64,000 nucleotides of DNA, taken from Isoperla grammatica (lineage: Eukaryota > Arthropoda > Insecta > Plecoptera > Perlodidae). Positions 54,744 through 64,000 of the stretch are shown one piece after another (within the stretch, counting starts at the first letter, position 1; each line of letters opens with the position of its first letter). A program made the translations under genes and the position numbers. Location of the stretch: positions 30,294,476 through 30,358,475 of the forward strand of contig OX246749.1 of the NCBI GenBank assembly GCA_945910005.1. The letters are read 5' to 3'. The notes under the pieces are model-generated. The model did no database searches. It saw nothing but the letters and a program-made list of their open reading frames with translations, and was not told the DNA's origin.

Positions 54744-55350
54744 AACACATAATTTATTTGCAAAATGGTGATGGATTTCAACAAAAGAGGATATCATTTA
54801 AAAACTTGCATCAATATTTCTGCTTTGATTTGTGTAGTACAATAATATGTTTACAGTTGTGCAGTCAAACGCCAAATGTGTTTGAAGCTTTAATTTCATG
54901 TGAATTACAAGTTTTTGTTTAGAATAAAATCAATAAATAAACAGAAATAAATCTATTTGAGTCATTCTTTGCGTTTACCTACTCCAATATTGTCACTTTG
55001 TGAGGTTTCAGAAAGAACAACCTTAATGCTGCACGCACCTTTTGACTACATGAGCTTTCTGCATTCAGGAAGAATGTGATAAACAACCGAATGTGGCTTG
55101 TGCAGCCTTAAGGAAGTCTTTGTGAAACCTCGTATTGTAGTGTGGTATACTATACACTATCAAACCTTGATTACATTAAAAGTTACAATATCCGGTAAGC
55201 GTAAAAATCTTGTCGAGGTCTAATATTTAACTTAAGTCTTGTTTTCATGTACGCCAGCGAATAGGTTTTCGACCAATGAGAAGGCTAAGATCTGCATGAA
55301 CAGAAGAACCTTGTGAATTAAACAAACTGTCGATATATACTTCATTTTGG
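54744..55350. other. 3' UTR and downstream of gene B
   Basis: AATAAA motifs lie at about 54923-54940. A small inverted repeat (54999-55037 and about 55095-55132, sharing GAGGTTTCA and TTAAKGCTGCAC) looks like a short MITE. Confidence 0.6.
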
Positions 55351-55371
55351 TTGCTAGTTTGTTGCATTCGC

Positions 55372-55815
55372 ATGGCTCAGTTTATCCAAGAAAGTATACG
55401 TTTAAATGAACATTTTGTAAACAGAATCATTGACAAACTTCAAGTAGAGAAGCTCGTAGTGCGCGGTTCGCTCGTCACCACGATAACGAGACTTTGCTCC
55501 GTAACCCGAGAACATTATATGCTGTTCAAGAACAAAGACAGAGCTACTCTCACGCGGAGAAGGAATATTCTCGGGGACAGTTGGACCCGCACTTTCTCAC
55601 TGTATGGATACAGAGCCTCCGGCAAACCTGGATTATTTGCCGACGGTTTGCATGCACGACCATTTGGCACTTCACACATCATTACACAATCAGTACGTAC
55701 TACGTTTACATTTCAGTCTATGACTGGGAAGGCCGTTGCTTCTTTACCACGTTTATACCACCCACCAGAAACCTACTGCGTGTGCACTCTTATTGCAACT
55801 ATCCATATCACATGA
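55372..55815 (+). CDS. Unrecognised ORF downstream of gene B
   Basis: The open frame contains MAQFIQESIRLNEHFVNRII and continues for about 147 residues to a stop at 55813. A second frame (55494-55886) overlaps it and is equally open, so coding status is doubtful. There is no signal peptide, membrane span or domain. It could be a fragment of an unidentified element. Confidence 0.25.
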   Translation: MAQFIQESIRLNEHFVNRIIDKLQVEKLVVRGSLVTTITRLCSVTREHYMLFKNKDRATLTRRRNILGDSWTRTFSLYGYRASGKPGLFADGLHARPFGTSHIITQSVRTTFTFQSMTGKAVASLPRLYHPPETYCVCTLIATIHIT

Positions 55816-55886
55816 CATTTGACTCATCATATAATATTCCGTCCATAAACGAGTGGTGGTATGCTGACCACAAAAGATACTTCTAA

Positions 55887-56650
55887 AACCTGGTAACGTC
55901 CTTCATTTCTATACCTTTAAATTAATTTAAAAAAACTGGCCATGCAAGTAGGAGAAGTCAGGTGTTGTGATTGCACAGCACAATGTACAGAACCACATAG
56001 GTCTCGTCTCTAGCATTAAAAAGGTGTGGTACCGGTACAGTAGAACACTCCAGCGTCAATCTCAATCTGCTCTCACATCCCTTATGTTGCCACAAGACTT
56101 CAAGCCACCCTCATACTCTGCTGTAATGAGATAGTCTTATAATCTTGCTCCACTTGTAAACCATAATCTAAGTTAAAACCATCTGGAAGTCTAAAATGAA
56201 AACCATGATAAGAATATCGAAGCCAATACAACATTCACACAAATTATTTCAATACAAATTATTTAATTTTTTGCAGAAACAAAGTTTTGAATTAGACTAA
56301 AAACTCGTTTTAAGTTCATCACTATTATGAATACACTTTATAGTAATAGTTTGCAAACTATTTTAGAAAGTATAGACAGTAGTTACAGTTGCATCACCAT
56401 CACAACTAATTGTGTTATAGCAGCAAACATAATTAATTCACTACTGTAGCAACAAGTACAAATAATAACAGAAAATAATTTAACAGTTCCGACAACTGTT
56501 AATCAAGGGGGTGCGAGACTGCGATTTTGACCGAGCGTGGTAAAAAGCTTCATATTCAGACGAGATTATTATCATAATGACATTTTATTAGTTACGAGAT
56601 CATTATTATCCACGCTCCGTTTCTTGTCTCTGGCTAGGTAGGCTTCGCTA
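55887..56650. other. Unassigned AT-rich sequence
   Basis: No supported feature. Confidence 0.5.
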
Positions 56651-56659
56651 CAACAATTT

Positions 56660-59600
56660 TCTAACTACTCCAATGCTCTCTTCCACGTTCTTCTGTTTTA
56701 CACTCTTTTACACGTCTCTGCCCACTGTCTTGTCCATCGCTGCAAACTGTATTATCTTTGCCTGTCTACTGTCCCAAACCTATTTGCCAACTGTCCTCCC
56801 AATCACTAAACATTTCCAATCTCCCTAATCCCGCTCTATCGAGTCTCCCTCCAAACCTCTTCCCAGTCTCCCTTCATCCCTATATTCTCAAGTCTACCCT
56901 CCTCCCTAATTTCCTAGTATCCACCTGCCCTCATCTTCCCCGTCCCAGCTCTTCCATCCCCAATCTTCCCATCTTCCCTGTCCTCTCGCCTCCCTAACTT
57001 CCATTGCTCATCCCCGTCAATATTTCCCTGTCTCCTCACTTCAATTCCCTAAATTCTCTGTCTCTAATTGCCCCCGTCTTTCCAGTCTCATCCCTTCCTC
57101 AACTTCCCTGTCGTCTCTCCTTTGTAAGTTGCTAGGCTCTTCTCCCCATCTTCCCTGTCCCCTCTTCTCAATTTCCTAGTTTCCTCCCGCCCCCATCTTC
57201 CCAATCTACTCCCGACACATTTACCAAGTCTTCTCCCACTCCATTTTCCCAGTCCCTTCTCCTCCCTAAATTTCCTGGCTCCTAAAGCCCCCATCTTCCA
57301 AGTCCCCTCTCTTTCCTAACTTCCCCGTCTCTTCTCAGCCCCACCTTCCTAGTCTTATCTACGTCCATACTTCACTGTCTCCTCTCCTCCCCTCTCCACC
57401 CGCCCTTGTCTTCCCAGCCTCTCCGCACCCCCCTCTAACCTGGCTCCTCTTTTCCCCTCCTCCCTAACTTCTCATAACTTCCCAGATTCCTCACCTTTCA
57501 TGTCTCCTCTCCTACCATCTTCCCAGTCCCCTCTCCACCCGCCCTTGTCTTCCCAGCCTCCTCCCAACCCCGTCTCCTCCGTAACTTCCTAGTCCCAATT
57601 CACCGCCCTAACTTCCCTTGCCTCCTCCAAACCCCATCTTTCATGTCTCCTTTCTTACCTAACTTCCCAGTCTACTCTCCTCTCCACCTTAACTTCCTCC
57701 GTCTCCTCTCCACCATAAGTTTCTAGTCTTCTTTCTTCCCTAACGTCCCAGTCTAATCCCCTCCCACCCCCGTCTTCCCTATCTTCTCTCCTCCCTTAAA
57801 TCCCATTCCCCTCTCCTAAGCAACTTTCCAGTTTCCTCTCCTCCCTAACTTCTCAGTCCAACCTCCTAAATAACCTCGCAGTCTCCACCACCCACCCCCC
57901 TCTTGCCAGTTTCCTCTCCTCCCCATCTTCCGAGTCCCCTCTCTCCCCGCCCTTGTCTTCCCAATCTCCTCCTACCGCCTCTATCTTCCCAGCTTCCCCC
58001 CTCTAACTAGGCTCCTCTTCTACCTAACTTCCCAGATTCCTCACCTTCCCAGTTCCTTCTCCTCCTTAATCTCCCCGTTTAATCTCTTCTTGCCCACGCT
58101 CGTCCTAACTTCCAAGTCCCCTCAAGTCCCTAACTTCCACATTCTTCTCCCTAACTTCCCTGACCCATCTCCTTAATAACCGCCCCCCGTGACTCCCGCC
58201 ATGTCATCCCAGTGTCCTCTCCTCCCTTACTTTCCGGTCTCCGTTCCTCCCTACTTCCTCGTCTCCTCTAGTCCCTAACTTTACACTTTCCTCTCCTCCC
58301 TTACTTCCCCGTCAACCCACCTCCCTTCTTCCCAGTGTCCTCTCCTCCCTACTTCCCCGTCTCCTCTTGTCCCTAACTTTCCACTTTCCTCTCCTCCCCT
58401 ACTTCCCCGTCACCCCACCTCCCTTCTTCCCAGTGTCCTCTCCTCCCTACTTCCCCGTCTCCTCTTGTCCCTAACTTTCCACTTTCCTCTCCTCCCCTAC
58501 TTCCCCGTCACCCCACCTCCCTTCTTCCCAGTGTCCTCTCCTCCCTAACTTCTCACTTTCCTCTCCTCCCTTACTTGCCCGTCACCCCACCTCCCTTCTT
58601 CCCAGTGTCCTCTCCTCTCTAACTTCCCACTTTCCTCTCCTCCCTTACTTCCCCGTCACCCCATCTCCCTTCTTCCCAGTGTCCTCTCCTCCCTACTTCG
58701 CCGTCTCCTCTTGTCCCTAACTTTCCACTTTCCTCTCCTCCCTTACTTCCCCGTCACCCCACCTCCCTTCTTCCCAGTGTCCTCTCCTCCCTTACTTCCA
58801 ACTTTCCTCTCCTCCCTTACTTCCCTGTCACCTTACCTCCTTTCTTCCCAGTGTCCTCTCCTCTCTAACTTCCCACTTTCCTCTCCTTCCTTACTTCTCC
58901 GTCACCCCACCTTCCTTCTTCCCAGCGTCAAATCCTCCCTAACTTCCCACTTTTCTCTCCTCTCTTAATTCCCCGTAACCCCACCTCCCTACTTCCCAGT
59001 GTCCTCTCCTCCCTAACTTCCCACTTTCCTCTCCTACCTTACTTTCCCATCACCGCACCTCCCGCCTTCCCAGCGTCAACTCCTGCCTAACTTCCCACTT
59101 TTCTCTCCTCTCTTACTTCCCCGTCACCCCACCTCCCTACTTCCCAGTGTCCTCTCCTCCCTAACTTCCCACTTTCCTCTCCTACCTTACTTTCCCGTCA
59201 CCCCACCTCCGTACTTCCCAGTCCCGTCTCCTCCCGCCCTGTCTTCCTAGTCACCCCTTTCCTACCTCACTTTATAGTTTCCTCTCCTCCCTTACTTCCT
59301 TACTTCCCAGTTTCCTCTCCTCCTTCTTCCCAGTGTCCTCTCCTCCCTAACTTCTTCGTCTCGTCCCGCCCTGTCTCCCTATGGTCCCCTCTCCTCCCTT
59401 TTTCCCAGTTTTCTGTCCTCCCTTTCTTCCCCGTATCCTCCCATCCTGTCTTCCTAATCTCCTTTACTCCCTAATTTCCAGTCTCCTCTCCTCCCTACTT
59501 TCGAGTCCCGTCTCCTCCCGACCTGCATTCCCAGTCCCCTTTCCTACCTAACTTCCCAGTTTCCTCTCCTCCCTTACTTCCCCGTCTTCTAAGTCCCCCC

Positions 59601-59695
59601 TTTTTTACCTCACTTCCCAGTGTCATCTCCTCCCTAACTTACCCGTCTCGTCCCGCCCTGTCTCCCTAGTCCCCTCTCCTCCCTACTTCCAACAA
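56660..59695. repeat. 3-kb polypyrimidine tract with degenerate tandem structure
   Basis: The plus strand is overwhelmingly C and T. A clear repeat zone (about 58200-59230) is built around CCCAGTGTCCTCTCCTCC, spaced 98 or 74 bp apart. The 24-bp difference comes from loss or gain of a block like TTCCCCGTCTCCTCTTGTCC. The rest is more diverged. There is no coding signal. Confidence 0.93.
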
Positions 59696-59699
59696 CTAC

Positions 59700-61579
59700 T
59701 ACAACTCCAACTACTAACAACTATTAGATTTTGTGGTGCGCCACTGCTACTGGTCACGCCTCTCCCAAGACATCCACTATTCTTCACTGCAAGGTCGAGG
59801 CGAAGGGCAGTGGATCCCGGACTGCCGAAGCGCGTGGTTCGTGGAAGATTTTTGGCTCTCCTGTGTTAGATTGGGTGCCAGTAGGCCCCTCTCTATTAAG
59901 ATATCATAGCTCAAAAGTCCACGGTAGTGGCAATTCCGTGTTTTGTATAGTAGTCTAGTGCTTTCAATAAAACTTACACAGTTCATTAGTATATATATTC
60001 TATTTTATTAACACCTACGGAAGTGAAAACTACCATTTATTTATATATTGGCATATTAACAATATTATGTAATAGAGTGCCTTGAAACCTTATTACTCGC
60101 ACAGCTGTCGGAAAGACCGAGCTTCGAAATGACAAAAGTTTTGTTGAAGAACTTTGATAGAATAATGATTGACTGCGAAGATATTTCTAGCTAGGAGGTA
60201 TGTGGATGGGGATTGGGGGTAATCGACGACGCTTACGGCAACAATGGCAACTGTTAAACAAGTCGGGCAAAATGACCGCACGCGAGTGCTCTCAAGAACT
60301 TTCACTGAAATAGTTAATTTATCCGTGTAACTTTTAACCATCGTTACGTTATAATATTCTTTTTGAAACCGACTGTACCTGCCCACCCCACATCCACACC
60401 TTTCGGCCGAATTGCTCGTTACGGTAACCTGATAAAGTAACATTACATTTTCATTAACGTTTCAGTTCCTTAACTTCACTTGTTACCTTATAGCCAACTA
60501 ACGTAACTTTAAATTAGTTATTTTTTTTTAGAACTTACGCAACACCACTTAAATTGTAATTTAGTTTAGGACTGTTGAATGGAGTGTTGCCTGCATTTTT
60601 TCATTTTTGTAACAATTGGATAGGCCTACTTCTTTTAAAATATAAAGGCTATTTTAAACTAAATTCATTTCACTTTAATCAGTGTCTGGCGTTTAGTTGT
60701 TATCTAGCTGTACCATATACAATGAAGTTTATTTTATGTGGTTCTACTGAGTGGCGTACGGTAGACCCCCCCCTCCCGTTACTTGTAAATAACCACCAAC
60801 CACAATTTGTTATAACTATTTTTTAAGGACTTTAGTGGCTCTTGGATCTTCGGACGGTTGCATGACGCTTATTGTCGTTTGCGCACGCTTATTTTGTCCA
60901 TGCCGAGCTAGTGGCTCTTACTGAAGGAGTGAAGTTGTAGCATTGTGGAGAGAACTTAGTTTGTAAGGTTAGAGGCAGGGGGATGTTTGAGTCCTGGGCA
61001 GTAGTAGGTACCTCCGCCGAACTCATCTATAAAGGAACTTCCCATGAATGGCGTAGGAATGGGATAGAAGAAGGCAAATGAGGGGGGGGAAGGCACAGTA
61101 GTGACTTGACCAGGCGGGGCCGGTCAGTCCCAGGGCGAACCATTCAGACGTTTGAGTAGACCAGGCTATTCGATTCTCTTTCGGGACTAGAAGCTTGGCA
61201 AATATTACGGATGTTTAGCCATCTTGTAAGCCCCTTGGACCGAACATCGTTTTATGAGTGAGAGACGAAGAGCGGAATTCATACCTGTTGCCTAACCCAA
61301 TGGCGCACATAATTTACGAATGTAAATATATTTACAGAACCTGCAGGCTAACGGACGACTCTCAATAAATTATCTGGCTCGTTACTGAAATGGCTTAATT
61401 CCTGCCTATTGTAGAAGGTCCAGAGTTGATGCCTGTTTCGTGGTGGCCCTGTGTGGTAGTTATGTCGCTTGGTTGCAGGCAATACCTGTCGTTTACATTC
61501 TGATGGCGCGGAGGAACCGCAATGCCTACACAGAGGTATTTTTGTATAACTTATAAAAGAACATTTATCGGACCAAGCC
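59700..61579. other. Unassigned sequence between the pyrimidine tract and the MULE exons
   Basis: Short frames (59731-59958, 60093-60443, 60575-60826) have no domain or splice support. AATAAA occurs at about 59966. Earlier exons of the MULE gene may lie here but were not identified. Confidence 0.45.
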
Positions 61580-62452
61580 ATGGCTCCAGCTAATATTGTC
61601 ACAGACTTCGAGAGCGCGTTGGCTTCCGCTCTCAAAGAGACATTCCCAACTGCCACAGTCCAAGGATGCTGGTTCCATTACGGTCAGGTAAAATTCATAA
61701 TTTTATACAAATCGTTTTTAAATCTTGTGCAATATGATAATATCATGCAAATTATACGAACGATGATCAGTCATCACTGTTTTGCTACATATATTTTAAA
61801 TATCCATTAAACTAGGAAAACATTCTGTCTGACGCGTTGATAACCGAGCGCGTCCATGTCCACGAAGTTTCTGGCGAGACCCAATTTAGATTCGGTTTCC
61901 TAGGTACACTAAGGATCTTCTTTAACCCAGTCACCTCTATACTTGCCAGTAACTCCAATCTCCAAATGTATTCTAACCTAGTTAATTAAAGCTGCTACCT
62001 TGCAAGTTATTATTTTCAATTTTAACTTAAATCGTTATAAAAACTATGTGGTTACCAATTTAAGATATCATAGTTCCATTTTTCCACAAGAAACACATTT
62101 TTCCGGCTGTCTGGGAAAAAAGCGGGAAAAACGCGATTTTCCCTAATTTTAAATTTTTTCCCACGCAACAAAATCCCTATATATGACGAAAAGTAAACGT
62201 CAAATTAATGCGGTTTTCATAGTAAGACTACTTATTCCCGTGAACGAAACTATGTTTAAGAATAAGAACAAATCCTAGGAACCGATTTGATTTCAGGCTT
62301 TGTTGAGAAAAGTCCGGAGGTTGGGCCAAACTGACCTGTTGGATGATGTCAATGGGGGTGGCAAACAAATGATACACATGTTAGTGGCCTTGCCGTTGTT
62401 ACCCCCCAACATGATGCGGATGAAGTGTCGGTTGTGGTGGCCGAACGACGTC
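61580..62452 (+). pseudogene. MULE-type transposase exons, frameshifted
   Basis: Exon A (61580-61687, donor GTAAAA) encodes APANIVTDFESALASALKET and TATVQGCWFHYGQ, the second-Asp and 'GCxFHxxQ' signature of MULE transposases. Exon B (62297 on, acceptor GATTTCAG) joins in phase 0 with ALLRKVRRLGQTDLL and HMLVALPLLPP. The expected continuation, DEVSVVVAERRLVARLQPLM, lies one frame away just after a six-C run at 62402-62407, implying a one-base deletion there. The upstream DDE and zinc-finger exons are not visible. It could be a broken transposon gene, a domesticated gene with an assembly error, or a pseudogene. Confidence 0.65.
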
Positions 62453-64000
62453 TTGTGGCCAGACTCCAGCCATTGATGAACTACGTCCGGCAACAATGGT
62501 TGGGACGTGTCGGGGTCACAGTGCTAAGTGTGGCCAGACTCCAGCCATTGATGTACTACGTCCGGCAACAATGGTTGGGACGTGTCGGGCTCACAGTGCT
62601 AAGTGTGGCCAGACTCCAGCCATTGATGAACTACGTCCGGCAACAATGGTTGGGACGTGTCGGGCTCACAGTGCTAAGTGTGGCCAGACTCCAGCCATTG
62701 ATGAACTACGTCCGGCAACAATGGTTGGGACGTGTCGGGGTCACAGTGCTAAGTGTGGCCAGACTCCAGCCATTGATGAACTACGTCCGGCAACAATGGT
62801 TGTGACGTGTCGGGGTCACAGTGCTAAGTGTGGCCAGACTCCAGCCATTGATGAACTACGTCCGGCAACAATGGTTGGGACGTGTCGGGCTCACAGTGCT
62901 AAGTGTGGCCAGACTCCAGCCATTGATGAACTACGTCAGGCAACAATAATTGGGACGTGTCGGGCTCACAGTGCTAAGTGTGGCCAGACTCCAGCCATTG
63001 ATGAACTACGTCCGGCAACAATGGTTGGGACGTGTCGGGGTCACAGTGCTAAGTGTGGCCAGACTCCAGCCATTGATGAACTACGTCCGGCAACAATGGT
63101 TGGGACGTGTCGGGCTCACAGTGCTAAGTGTGGCCAGACTCCAGCCATTGATGAACTACGTCAGGCAACAATGGTTGGGACGTGTCGGGCTCACAGTGCT
63201 AAGTGTGGCCAGACTCCAGCCATTGATGAACTACGTCCGGCAACAATGGTTGGGACGTGTCGGGGTCACAGTGCTAAGTGTGGCCAGACTCCAGCCATTG
63301 ATGAACTACGTCCGGCAACAATGGCTGGGACGTGTCGGGGTCACAGTGCTAAGTGTGGCCAGACTCCAGCCATTGATGAACTACGTCCGGCAACAATGGT
63401 TGGGACGTGTCGCGGTCACAGTGCTAAGTGTGGCCAGACTCCAGCCATTGATGAACTACGTCCGGCAACAATGGTTGGGACGTGTCGGGGTCACAGTGCT
63501 AAGTGTGGCCAGACTCCAGCCATTGATGAACTACGTCCGGCAACAATGGTTGGGACGTGTCAGGGTCACAGTGCTAAGTGTCGCCAGACTCCAGCCATTG
63601 ATGAACTACGTCCGGCAACAATGGTTGGGACGTGTCGGGGTCACAGTGCTAAGTGTGGCCAGACTCCAGCCATTGATGAACTACGTCCGGCAACAATGGT
63701 TGGGACGTGTCGGGGTCACAGTGCTAAGTGTGTACAGACTCCAGCCATTGATGAACTACGTCCGGCAACAATGGTTGGGACGTGTCGGGGTCACAGTGCT
63801 AAGTGTGGCCAGACTCCAGCCATTGATGAACTACGTCCGGCAACAATGGTTGGGACGTGTCGGGGTCACAGTGCTAAGTGTGTACAGACTCCAGCCATTG
63901 ATGAACTACGTCCGGCAACAATGGTTGGGACGTGTCGGGGTCACAGTGCTAAGTGTGTACAGACTCCAGCCATTGATGAACTACGTCCGGCAACAATGGT
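62453..64000 (+). repeat. 75-bp in-frame array derived from the MULE exon, about 20 copies to the window end
   Basis: The unit (GTGGCCAGACTCCAGCC at its start) is exactly 75 bp, 25 codons. In the transposase frame it repeats ARLQPLMNYVRQQW plus LGRVGVTVLSV. Copies are nearly identical. TGA at 62803 and TAA at about 62947 break the frame, and later copies carry GTGTACAGAC variants. The array runs off the right edge. Confidence 0.96.

Noticed and set aside
52947..54797. ORFs up to 364 codons on both strands
   Set aside because: They arise from the 16-bp array. The minus-strand ones also cover the antisense of exon 19.
55494..55886. 130-codon ORF overlapping the one at 55372
   Set aside because: The two overlapping open frames have no domains. 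I could not decide between them and list only the longer at low confidence.
61348..61656. 102-codon minus-strand ORF
   Set aside because: It is largely antisense to the MULE exon at 61580-61687.

Overview
The window is eukaryotic nuclear DNA from an invertebrate animal. It has multi-exon genes with GT-AG introns, extracellular Ig, thrombospondin-1 (TSP1) and laminin-G domains, and many animal transposon families (Copia, Kolobok-like, hAT, pogo-like, MULE, non-LTR LINE, 5S-derived SINE). The THAP gene near 32 kb and the Cys-rich mobile fragment near 21 kb resemble types common in insects. I lean towards an arthropod, perhaps a hemipteroid insect, but this is inference. No species-level marker was seen.

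Layout: 1-4187 is the 3' part of gene A (an Ig exon, then a Thr-rich plus Ala-rich coiled-coil terminal exon). The Ig acceptor is preceded by an array of about 102-bp units copied from its own splice junction and split by an internally deleted Copia element. 4.6-7.6 kb holds a LINE 3' end, an inverted SINE pair and dispersed repeats. 7601-11854 is a two-gene Kolobok-like DNA transposon with a P2X7-C-like gene (+) and a THAP transposase (-). 12.6-13.9 kb is a nested foldback element. 14.2-18.5 kb is a 22-bp dyad minisatellite. 18.8-22.4 kb is a large foldback carrying nested SINE and hAT insertions. 23.7-31.5 kb is mostly small MITEs. 31.5-32.2 kb is a damaged THAP gene on the minus strand.

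33712-54743 is the main gene (gene B, +). I could join 19 exons with consistent splice phase into one reading frame of 3315 nt (1104 residues): signal peptide, about four TSP1 modules, two LamG-like modules, one Ig domain, a transmembrane helix and a cytoplasmic tail. I do not recognise a named orthologue; it looks like a neuronal-type or adhesion receptor.

The most striking feature is that gene B repeatedly carries tandem arrays whose unit is a piece of exon plus the adjoining splice donor or acceptor. There are seven such arrays, in introns 3, 4, 7 (both ends), 11, 16 and 18, and a further 16-bp array next to the last acceptor. Gene A and a MULE transposase exon at the right edge (62.3-64 kb) show comparable exon-derived arrays. 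Reading frame and splice phase usually single out one usable junction, but three donors after exon 7 are all in phase.

56.7-59.7 kb is a 3-kb polypyrimidine tract. The remainder is intron or intergenic sequence with no supported gene.
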